A stretch of DNA of 54,765 nucleotides from a virus: the IMG/VR virus record IMGVR_UViG_3300048927_000815, positions 1 to 54,765 of that record. One strand, 5' to 3'. Both the position numbers and the translations under genes were made by a program. Shown here piece by piece: positions 48,127 through 54,765 of the stretch. Under the pieces are notes generated by a model, which ran no database searches, was not told where the DNA came from, and worked only from the letters and a program-made list of their open reading frames with translations. How positions within the stretch are numbered: the stretch's first letter is position 1; each line of letters opens with the position of its first letter.

Positions 48127-49317
48127 ATGAGTGATTATCATCACGGCGTGCAGGTCGTCGAAATCAACGACGGCACGCGCGTTATTTCCACCGTCTCAAC
48201 GGCGATTGTCGGCATGGTCTGCACGGCCAGCGATGCCGACCCGGCAACGTTCCCCCTCAATGAGCCGGTACTGATTACCAGCGTCCAGAGCGCCATCGCT
48301 AAGGCCGGGAAAAAAGGCACCCTTGCCGCCTCGCTACAGGCCATCGCCGACCAGTCAAAACCGGTGATTGTCGTTGTACGCGTTGCCGAGGGCACCGGCA
48401 CCGATAAGGAGGCCGCATTCGCACAGACGATTTCCAACATCATCGGCACCACGGATGAAAACAGCAAATACACCGGCCTGAAAGCACTGCTGACCGCCGA
48501 AGCGGTGACCGGCGTCAAACCGCGCATTCTTGGCGTGCCGGGTTACGACACGCATGAGGTGGCGAGCGCCCTTGCGCCTGTCTGTCAGAAGCTGCGCGCG
48601 TTTGGCTACATCAGCGCGTGGGGCTGCAAAACGGTATCAGAGGCCATCGGTTATCGTGACAATTTCAGCCAGCGCGAGCTGATGGTCATCTGGCCGGATT
48701 TTCTCGCCTGGGACACCGTGACCAGCACCACCGCCACGGCTTACGCCACCGCCCGCGCGCTCGGCCTGCGCGCCGCTATCGACCAGTCAGTCGGCTGGCA
48801 TAAAACCCTCTCTAACGTTGGCGTGAACGGCGTCACCGGCATCAGCGCGAGCGTGTTCTGGGATTTACAGGAGCCCGGCACCGATGCCGACCTGCTCAAC
48901 GAGGCGGGCATCACCACGCTTGTCCGCAAGGATGGTTTCCGCTTCTGGGGTAACCGCACCTGCTCCGACGATCCGTTATTCCTGTTTGAGAACTACACCC
49001 GCACCGCACAGGTTATCGCTGACACGATGGCGGCGGCGCATATGTGGGCGGTCGACAAGCCGATCACCGCGACGCTCATCCGCGACATTGTTGATGGCAT
49101 CAATGCCAAATTCCGCGAGCTGAAAACTAACGGTTACATCATCGATGCGACCTGCTGGTTTGACGAGGAAGCCAACGACAAGGAGACCCTCAAGGCCGGA
49201 AAACTGTATATCGATTATGACTATACGCCGGCTCCCCCTCTCGAAAATCTGACCCTGCGCCAGCGCATCACCGATAAATATCTGGCGACGCTGGTCTCGG
49301 CCGTCAACAGCAAATAA
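48127..49317 (+). CDS. FI: Tail sheath protein gpFI (prophage B)
   Basis: Contractile sheath subunit, 396 aa, P2 FI family (SDYHHGVQVVEINDGTRVIS; GFRFWGNRTCSDDPLFLFEN). Very similar to the prophage A sheath. Confidence 0.97.
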   Translation: MSDYHHGVQVVEINDGTRVISTVSTAIVGMVCTASDADPATFPLNEPVLITSVQSAIAKAGKKGTLAASLQAIADQSKPVIVVVRVAEGTGTDKEAAFAQTISNIIGTTDENSKYTGLKALLTAEAVTGVKPRILGVPGYDTHEVASALAPVCQKLRAFGYISAWGCKTVSEAIGYRDNFSQRELMVIWPDFLAWDTVTSTTATAYATARALGLRAAIDQSVGWHKTLSNVGVNGVTGISASVFWDLQEPGTDADLLNEAGITTLVRKDGFRFWGNRTCSDDPLFLFENYTRTAQVIADTMAAAHMWAVDKPITATLIRDIVDGINAKFRELKTNGYIIDATCWFDEEANDKETLKAGKLYIDYDYTPAPPLENLTLRQRITDKYLATLVSAVNSK

Positions 49318-49330
49318 GGAGCCTGATTAC

Positions 49331-49849
49331 ATGGCCATGCCGCGCAAGCTCAAATACATGAATGTGTTTCTCAATGGCTTCAGCTATCAGGGGATCGCCA
49401 AATCCATCACCCTGCCGAAGCTCACCCGCAAGCTGGAGAACTATCGCGGGGCGGGGATGAATGGCGTCGCGCCGGTTGATATGGGACTCGATGATGATGC
49501 CCTGTCGATGGAGTGGTCGCTCGGTGGCTTTCCCGATTCCGCTATCTGGGAGCTCTACGGTGCAACCGGCGTTGATGCCGTGCCGATCCGTTTTGCGGGC
49601 TCCTACCAGCGTGACGACACCGGCGAAACCGTGGCCGTTGAGGTGGTCATGCGGGGGCGTCAGAAGGAAATCGACACCGGCGAGGGCAAGCAGGGCGAAG
49701 ACACCGAGTCGAAAATCTCGGTTATCTGCACCTATTTCCGCCTGACGATGGACGGTAAAGAACTCATCGAAATCGACACCCTCAACATGGTCGAGAAGGT
49801 GAACGGCACCGACCGCCTCGAACAGCACCGCCGCAATATCGGCCTGTAA
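49331..49849 (+). CDS. FII: Tail tube protein gpFII (prophage B)
   Basis: Tube subunit of 172 aa (AMPRKLKYMNVFLNGFSYQG; DRLEQHRRNIGL), almost identical to prophage A. Confidence 0.97.
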   Translation: MAMPRKLKYMNVFLNGFSYQGIAKSITLPKLTRKLENYRGAGMNGVAPVDMGLDDDALSMEWSLGGFPDSAIWELYGATGVDAVPIRFAGSYQRDDTGETVAVEVVMRGRQKEIDTGEGKQGEDTESKISVICTYFRLTMDGKELIEIDTLNMVEKVNGTDRLEQHRRNIGL

Positions 49850-49855
49850 TGCGCA

Positions 49856-49877
49856 CCCGGTCAGCGCCGCTGGCCGG
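49856..49877 (+). terminator. Conserved hairpin between FII and E (attenuator-like), prophage B
   Basis: CCGGTCAGC and GCTGGCCGG around a GCC loop, 7 bp after the FII stop. The stem is the same as in prophage A (17050-17071). No T tract follows, so it is more likely an attenuator or mRNA-stability element than a full terminator. Confidence 0.45.
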
Positions 49878-49910
49878 TTAACCCTGAAACCTGATTAAAA
49901 CGAGAACACC

Positions 49911-50186
49911 ATGACAAACGACAACGTAATCACCCTGGAAAACCCGGTTAAACGCGGCGAGCAGATTATCGATCACGTCACCCTGATTAAACCCACCGCC
50001 GGAACGCTGCGCGGTGTCAGTCTGGCCTCGGTCGCAAACTCTGACGTCGATGCACTGATTAAGGTGCTGCCGCGCGTGACGTCCCCGTCGCTGACCGAGC
50101 ATGAGGTCGCGGCGCTGGAGCTGCCTGACCTTGTGGCGCTCGCCGGTAAGGTGATCGGTTTTTTGTCGCCGAGTTCGGCGCAGTAA
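49911..50186 (+). CDS. E: Tail assembly chaperone gpE (prophage B)
   Basis: A 91-aa tail assembly chaperone (VITLENPVKRGEQIIDHVTL; LRGVSLASVANSDVDALIKV). It contains the TTTTTTG slip site at 50159-50165 near its end. Confidence 0.93.
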   Translation: MTNDNVITLENPVKRGEQIIDHVTLIKPTAGTLRGVSLASVANSDVDALIKVLPRVTSPSLTEHEVAALELPDLVALAGKVIGFLSPSSAQ

Positions 50187-50338
50187 CCTTCCCGAAAAAT
50201 CTGTCGGTTGATGACCTGATGGCGGATATCGCGGTGATTTTCCACTGGCCGCCATCAGAGCTTTATCCCATGAGCCTGACCGAGCTCACCACATGGCGCG
50301 AAAAAGCGCTCCAGCGAAGCGGAAACACCAATGAGTGA
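49911..50338 (+). CDS. E': Frameshifted tail assembly chaperone gpE+E' (prophage B)
   Basis: A -1 shift at T-TTT-TTG (50159-50165) continues through EFGAVTF and SVDDLMADIAVIFHWPPSE to TGA at 50336-50338. It matches the extension in prophage A and P2 E', and overlaps the tape-measure start at 50331. Confidence 0.88.
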
Positions 50339-52796
50339 TGTAAAACTTCAGGTATTGCTCAAGGCCGTTGACCAGGCGACCCGCCCGTTAAAATCCATCG
50401 ACAAGGCCAGCAAAGCGCTGGCCGGGGAGATCAGGGGGACGCAGGACACGCTGCGCGGCCTCAACAACCAGGCATCCAGAATTGATGGCTTTCGCAAAAC
50501 CAGCGCACAGCTTGCGGTCACCGGTCAGGCGCTGAAAAAAGCGAAACAGGAAGCCGCCGCGCTGGCGCTCCAGTTCAGAAATACCGACAAGCCGACCCGC
50601 GCACAGGCCGCTGCGATGGAGGCTGCGCGTAAAAGTGCCGCCGCGCTCCAGGCGAAACATAACAGCCTGCGTGAGTCGGTGCAGCGCACCCGGCAGGCGC
50701 TGAGCCAGGCCGGGATTAACACGCGCACACTGGCGGCTGATGAGCGTCGCCTGAAAAACAGTATCGGGGAAACCACCGCACAGCTTAACCGGCAACGTGA
50801 GGCGCTGGCGCGGGTCAGTGCGCAGGAGGCAAAGCTCAGCGCGGTAAAAAACCGTTATCAGGCCGGGAAAGCACTTGCCGGGAAATCGGCGGCGCTCGGT
50901 GCTGCCGGTGTGGGCATCGCAACCACCGCCACGCTTGCCGGAACGGCGTTACTCAGGCCGGGATATGAGTTCGCGCAGAAAAACTCTGAGCTCCAGGCGG
51001 TTCTCGGCGTGAAGAAAGACTCGGCAGAAATGACTGCCCTGCGCAAACAGGCGCGCCAGCTCGGGGACAATACTGCCGCTTCAGCCGACGATGCCGCCGG
51101 GGCGCAAATCATCATCGCCAAAGGCGGCGGCGATGTGGCGGCGATTCAGGCCACGACGCCTGTCACACTGAATATGGCGCTGGCGAACAGGCGCACGATG
51201 GAGGAAAACGCCGGGCTGCTGATGGGCATGAAATCCGCCTTTCAGCTCTCAAACGATAAGGTCGCCCACATCGGGGATGTGCTCTCGATGACCATGAACA
51301 AAACCGCCGCGGATTTTGACGGGCTGAGTGATGCGCTCACCTATGCCGCGCCGGTGGCGAAAAATGCCGGGGTGAGCATCGAGGAGACCGCCGCCATGAT
51401 TGGCGCGCTGCACGATGCCAAAATTACCGGCTCAATGGCGGGTACAGGGAGCCGTGCGGTGCTCAGCCGTTTACAGGCACCGACAGGCCGGGCGTACACC
51501 GCCATAAAAGAGCTTGGCGTCAGAACGGCTGACAGCAAAGGTAATACCCGCCCGATATTCGCCATCCTGAAAGAAATCCAGGCCAGCTTTGAGAAAAACA
51601 GACTCGGCACCGGCCAGCGCGCCGAGTACATGAAAACCATCTTTGGTGAGGAAGCCAGCTCGGCGGCACAGGTGTTAATGACCGCCGCGTCAACGGGCAA
51701 ACTCGACCAGCTCACTGCCGCGTTTAAAGCCTCGGACGGCAAAACGCAGGAGCTCGTTGAGGTCATGCAGGACAACCTCGGCGGCGACTTTAAAGCGTTC
51801 CAGTCGGCTTACGAAGCGGTCGGTACTGACCTGTTTGACCAGCAAGAGTCCTCCCTGCGTAAGCTGGTCAAGACTGCCACAGGGTATGTGCTCAGACTCG
51901 ACGGCTGGATCCAGAAAAATAAAGGGCTGGCGCAGACGCTCACCACCATCGGGGCGGTTGCCGCCGGGGCTATCGGGCTGGTCGGGGCGATTGGCCTCGT
52001 TGCGTTCCCGGTTATCAGCGGCATTAACGCGATTATCGCCATTGCCGGTGTGCTCGGGACGGTCTTCAGCGTGGTCGGCGGCGCGATCATGACGGTACTC
52101 GGCGCGCTCACCTGGCCGATTGTCGCCATTGGTGTTGCCATCGTCGCCGGGGCGCTGCTCATCCGCAAATACTGGGAGCCCATTTCCGCCTTTTTCGAAG
52201 GAGTGATCGAAGGGCTTAAGGCTGCATTCGCCCCGGTCGGGGAGCTGTTTTCCCCCCTTAAACCGATGTTTGACTGGCTGGGCGAAAAGCTTAAGGCCGC
52301 GTGGGACTGGTTTAAAAATCTGCTTGAGCCGGTGAAATCCACGCAGGAACAGCTCAACTCCTGCCGGGATGCGGGCAAGCGGTTCGGGCAGGCTCTGGCT
52401 GATTCGCTGATGCTGCCGCTTAAGGCATTTAACAAGCTGAAAGCAGGCATTGACTGGGTACTTGAAAAGCTCGGCGTGATTAACAGGGAGTCGGGTGATA
52501 TTGACCAGGCCGCAGAGAAAGCCAGTGCTGCCCGGAGCGCTGCCGCTGCGCCGGTAGGTATCGGGAGTACCTATATTCCCGCGACCAGCACCTACGGTGG
52601 GTATCAGGCTTATCAGCCGGTGACTGCACCAGGCGGGAAATCTTATGTCGACAACCGCCAGAGCAATTACACCATCACGATGCATAACGGTGGTGCGCCG
52701 GGTGGCGATCTCGGGCGACAGCTACAGGACGCCATCGAGAAAGCCGACCGGGACAAGCGCGCCCGCGAACGCTCCAGCATGCGACACGACGGATAA
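50331..52796 (+). CDS. T: Tape-measure protein gpT (prophage B)
   Basis: Tape-measure protein of 821 aa (P2: about 815). N-terminal coiled coil, a TP901-type core from about 217 to 485 (KNSELQAVLGVKKDSAEMTA to KTQELVEVMQDNLGGDF), then hydrophobic segments around 543-620 and a C-terminal helical part. It sets tail length. Comparison with prophage A shows exactly what that copy lost. Confidence 0.96.
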   Translation: MSDVKLQVLLKAVDQATRPLKSIDKASKALAGEIRGTQDTLRGLNNQASRIDGFRKTSAQLAVTGQALKKAKQEAAALALQFRNTDKPTRAQAAAMEAARKSAAALQAKHNSLRESVQRTRQALSQAGINTRTLAADERRLKNSIGETTAQLNRQREALARVSAQEAKLSAVKNRYQAGKALAGKSAALGAAGVGIATTATLAGTALLRPGYEFAQKNSELQAVLGVKKDSAEMTALRKQARQLGDNTAASADDAAGAQIIIAKGGGDVAAIQATTPVTLNMALANRRTMEENAGLLMGMKSAFQLSNDKVAHIGDVLSMTMNKTAADFDGLSDALTYAAPVAKNAGVSIEETAAMIGALHDAKITGSMAGTGSRAVLSRLQAPTGRAYTAIKELGVRTADSKGNTRPIFAILKEIQASFEKNRLGTGQRAEYMKTIFGEEASSAAQVLMTAASTGKLDQLTAAFKASDGKTQELVEVMQDNLGGDFKAFQSAYEAVGTDLFDQQESSLRKLVKTATGYVLRLDGWIQKNKGLAQTLTTIGAVAAGAIGLVGAIGLVAFPVISGINAIIAIAGVLGTVFSVVGGAIMTVLGALTWPIVAIGVAIVAGALLIRKYWEPISAFFEGVIEGLKAAFAPVGELFSPLKPMFDWLGEKLKAAWDWFKNLLEPVKSTQEQLNSCRDAGKRFGQALADSLMLPLKAFNKLKAGIDWVLEKLGVINRESGDIDQAAEKASAARSAAAAPVGIGSTYIPATSTYGGYQAYQPVTAPGGKSYVDNRQSNYTITMHNGGAPGGDLGRQLQDAIEKADRDKRARERSSMRHDG

Positions 52797-52810
52797 GGAG
52801 GATAACTAAC

Positions 52811-53287
52811 ATGATGCTCGCACTTGGGTTTTTCGTCTTCATGCGCCAGACGCTGCCGTTTCAGAGCATGCAGCGGGACGCGGAATATCGCTGGCAATCA
52901 AACAGCCGTATCGGCAAGCGTGACGCCTTTCAGTTTCTCGGCGTCGGGGAAGAGAAAATCACCCTCAGCGGTGAGCTTTACCCGGAGATCACCGGCGGCA
53001 AACTGACCCTGACGGCGGTCAGGCTGATGGCTGAAGAGGGGCGAGCGTGGCCGCTCCTGTCGGGCAACGGGATGATTTACGGGATGTACGTTATCAACAG
53101 CGTCAGCGAGACCGGCGCGGAGTTTTTCACGGACGGCTCGCCGCGAAAAATCACGTTTAATCTGGCGCTGACCCGTGTTGATGAGTCACTCGCGGCCATT
53201 TATGGCGACCTGAATAAACAGGCCGGTGAACTGGCCGGCAAGGCCAAAGACACCGCAACCAAAATCACATCGTCGCTGGGGTTCTGA
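52811..53287 (+). CDS. U: Tail protein gpU (prophage B)
   Basis: A 158-aa P2 gpU-family protein (MMLALGFFVFMRQTLPFQSM; FFTDGSPRKITFNLALTRVD). Its stop overlaps the gpD start by 1 bp (TGATG). Confidence 0.95.
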   Translation: MMLALGFFVFMRQTLPFQSMQRDAEYRWQSNSRIGKRDAFQFLGVGEEKITLSGELYPEITGGKLTLTAVRLMAEEGRAWPLLSGNGMIYGMYVINSVSETGAEFFTDGSPRKITFNLALTRVDESLAAIYGDLNKQAGELAGKAKDTATKITSSLGF

Positions 53288-54438
53288 TGACTGATGCCCT
53301 TTACAGCTCGCCGGGGAGCACACTCACCCCGGCTTATATGCTGAAAATCGAGAGCAGGGATATTACCGGCAATATCAGCGATCGCCTGATAAGCCTTACG
53401 ATGACTGACAACCGGGGTTTTGAGGCTGACCAGCTCGACCTTGAGCTCAATGACGCCGACGGGCGCGTCGTGCTGCCGGTGCGCGGTGCAGTGCTGACGC
53501 TGTGGCTCGGGTGGAAAGGGTCGGCGCTTATCGAGAAAGGCCGCTTTACCGTGGATGAGGTCGAGCACCGGGGCGCACCTGATACGGTGACCATCCGCGC
53601 CCGCAGTGCGGATTTTCGGGGTTCGCTCAATTCCCGGCGGGAAGAGTCATGGCATGACAAAACCCTCGGCATGGTTGTTGAGGCCATTGCAAAGCGTAAC
53701 AAACTGGAGGCCGCAGTTGCGCCTGAGCTCGCCCGGATTGTAATCCCGCATATCGACCAGTCGCAGGAATCCGACGCCAAATTTCTGACGCGGCTGGCTG
53801 ACCGGAACGGCGGCGAGGTGTCGGTTAAATCCGGGAAACTGCTTTTCCTCCAGGCCGGTAAGGCACTTACCGCCAGCGGCAAGCCGATTCCGCAGGTCAC
53901 GATTACGCGCAGTGATGGCGACCGGCATCAGTTTTCCATTGCTGACCGGAGCGCTTACACCGGCGTAACGGCGCAGTGGCTGCACACCAGAGAGCCAAAG
54001 CCGAAAAAAGTGAAAGTGAAGCGCAGGACAAAAGAGCCACACCTGCGCGCCCTGGAACACCCCAAGGCGAAGGCAAAAAAGAAAGAGGCGAAAGTACCGG
54101 AGGCGCGAAAGGGTGAGTACATGGCCGGTGAGGCGGATAATGTCTTTGCCCTCACGACCGTCTTTTCGACAAAAGCCCAGGCGATGCGGGCAGCTCAGGC
54201 GAAATGGGACAAGTTACAGCGCGGTGTGGCCGAGTTCTCAATCACGCTCGCGCTTGGCCGTGCCGATCTTTATCCCGAGACACCGGTCGCGGTATCAGGA
54301 TTTAAGAGCATCATTGACGGTCAGGCGTGGATAATTACTAAAGTGACCCATGCGCTTAACAGCAATGGATACACCACCTCGTTAGAACTGGAGGTAAAGC
54401 TTGCAGACATAGATTATGAGGCAGGCGAAGATGAATAA
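53287..54438 (+). CDS. D: Baseplate hub protein gpD (prophage B)
   Basis: A 383-aa hub/late control protein (LTMTDNRGFEADQLDLELND; SADFRGSLNSRREESWHDKT). It has a lysine-rich segment around 235-270 (KKVKVKRRTKE, KAKAKKKEAKV) where the prophage A protein has a Gln/Ser-rich linker. Otherwise similar. Confidence 0.95.
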   Translation: MTDALYSSPGSTLTPAYMLKIESRDITGNISDRLISLTMTDNRGFEADQLDLELNDADGRVVLPVRGAVLTLWLGWKGSALIEKGRFTVDEVEHRGAPDTVTIRARSADFRGSLNSRREESWHDKTLGMVVEAIAKRNKLEAAVAPELARIVIPHIDQSQESDAKFLTRLADRNGGEVSVKSGKLLFLQAGKALTASGKPIPQVTITRSDGDRHQFSIADRSAYTGVTAQWLHTREPKPKKVKVKRRTKEPHLRALEHPKAKAKKKEAKVPEARKGEYMAGEADNVFALTTVFSTKAQAMRAAQAKWDKLQRGVAEFSITLALGRADLYPETPVAVSGFKSIIDGQAWIITKVTHALNSNGYTTSLELEVKLADIDYEAGEDE

Positions 54439-54546
54439 AGCGAACCAAGATAAGTCAAATGATGGTTTTTTAAGATTGATCTTGCAAATGTAAGATTAGG
54501 GTTTATTATCGCGCTCATATCAGCAAACGAGGCGGGATAAAAAATC

Positions 54547-54765
54547 ATGATGCATTGCCCAATTTGTATGGAAGCGGCTCACGCTCGTACAAGCCGCTAT
54601 CTCAGCAAAGAAACCAAAGAGCGGTATCACCAGTGTCAAAACATCAACTGCGGGTGCACATTCGTTACACATGAAACGCTAGCACGTTTCATCATGACCC
54701 CGGGCAAGGTTGACCCCGCCCCGCCGCATCCCACACAAAAACATCAGCACCAACTCTGGTTTTGA
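54547..54765 (+). CDS. ogr: Late gene activator Ogr/Delta (prophage B)
   Basis: A 72-aa Ogr-family activator, the same length as P2 Ogr. Zinc ligands C4, C7, C30 and C35 (HCPICM, HQCQNINC). It should drive the late promoters of both prophages. Upstream lies a palindrome ATCTT-GCAAATGT-AAGAT (about 54479-54496), a possible regulator site. The window ends at its stop codon. Confidence 0.95.
   Translation: MMHCPICMEAAHARTSRYLSKETKERYHQCQNINCGCTFVTHETLARFIMTPGKVDPAPPHPTQKHQHQLWF

Larger units (their letters stand above)
21520..54765. mobile_element. Prophage B: apparently complete P2/186-like prophage with cargo
   Basis: All functional modules are present and open: integration, lysis-lysogeny control (CI, Cox-like, CII), replication A, an SOS box, cos, portal, terminase, scaffold/protease, capsid, head completion, lysis, tail, fibre, sheath, tape measure, hub and ogr. 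The 186-like features are CII, Fil and SOS control. Three AT-rich cargo segments (about 27930-29587, 29845-33053, 41800-42672) differ in composition from the G+C-rich backbone. The right end lies just past the window. It is probably inducible. Confidence 0.9.

Noticed and set aside
1-54765. CRISPR arrays, insertion sequences, rRNA or tRNA genes
   Set aside because: No regularly spaced repeat array, transposase gene or RNA gene was seen.

Overview
The window holds two complete-length P2/186-family prophage units in head-to-tail tandem. It starts at the stop codon of the first integrase and ends at the stop codon of the second ogr gene, so no host gene is visible. P2-type genes, G+C-rich codon use, Shine-Dalgarno starts and SOS boxes of the E. 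coli LexA type point to an enterobacterium (Enterobacterales). I cannot name the genus from this sequence.

Prophage A (1 to about 21340) has, in order: int and a double-HTH repressor leftward; then rightward cox-like, DUF5347-like, DUF2732-like, a DksA-type zinc-finger gene and replication gene A; an SOS-box-controlled 61-aa gene; and a tail/lysis block (X, holin, endolysin, Rz/Rz1, R, V, W, J, I, three tail fibres, Tfa, FI, FII, E/E', T, U, D, ogr). It has no portal, terminase, scaffold, capsid, head-completion gene, gpS or recognisable cos. The retained tail genes are open and mostly of normal size. This is the layout of an R-type phage-tail particle (tailocin) with three fibre cassettes, each with its own late promoter and terminator. 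Its tape-measure protein is about 200 residues shorter than that of prophage B because the central core is replaced by an Ala/Pro/Gly-rich linker with GTAVATLQN repeats.

The junction (21256-21526) carries the ogr terminator, a tandem 11-bp repeat shared with the 3' end of the first int, a perfect 11-bp-stem hairpin, and a different tandem 11-bp repeat at the 3' end of the second int. These look like integrase arm sites of the two phages and put the boundary between about 21339 and 21519.

Prophage B (about 21520 to 54765) looks like a complete P2/186-type phage: int, CI, cox/apl-like, CII, fil, DUF5347, DUF2732, zinc finger, A, SOS box plus 61-aa gene, cos (29753-29771, 18 of 19 bases of the P2 cos overhang), Q, P, O, N, M, L, X, lysis genes, R, S, V, W, J, I, H, G, FI, FII, E/E', T, U, D, ogr. 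It carries AT-rich cargo at three places: right of A (unknown 90-aa protein; a leftward pair of a helical protein and a 2-TM miniprotein; a divergent 2-TM protein); between cos and Q (GNAT-like, PUA/EVE-like and ASCH genes, a P-loop kinase-like protein, a second ASCH protein and a putAbiC-type membrane protein); and between S and V (an HNH-type endonuclease). The cargo between cos and Q is the best candidate for an undescribed defence or toxin-antitoxin system.

Gene control can be partly read from the sequence. LexA boxes precede the small 61-aa genes, which probably trigger induction by countering the CI repressors. Nine late promoters share the pattern TTGT-N12-CCA(A) or close variants followed about 33 nt later by GGAAAATA-like -10 elements, as expected for Ogr activation. 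One Ogr could therefore switch on both the phage and the tail-particle genes.
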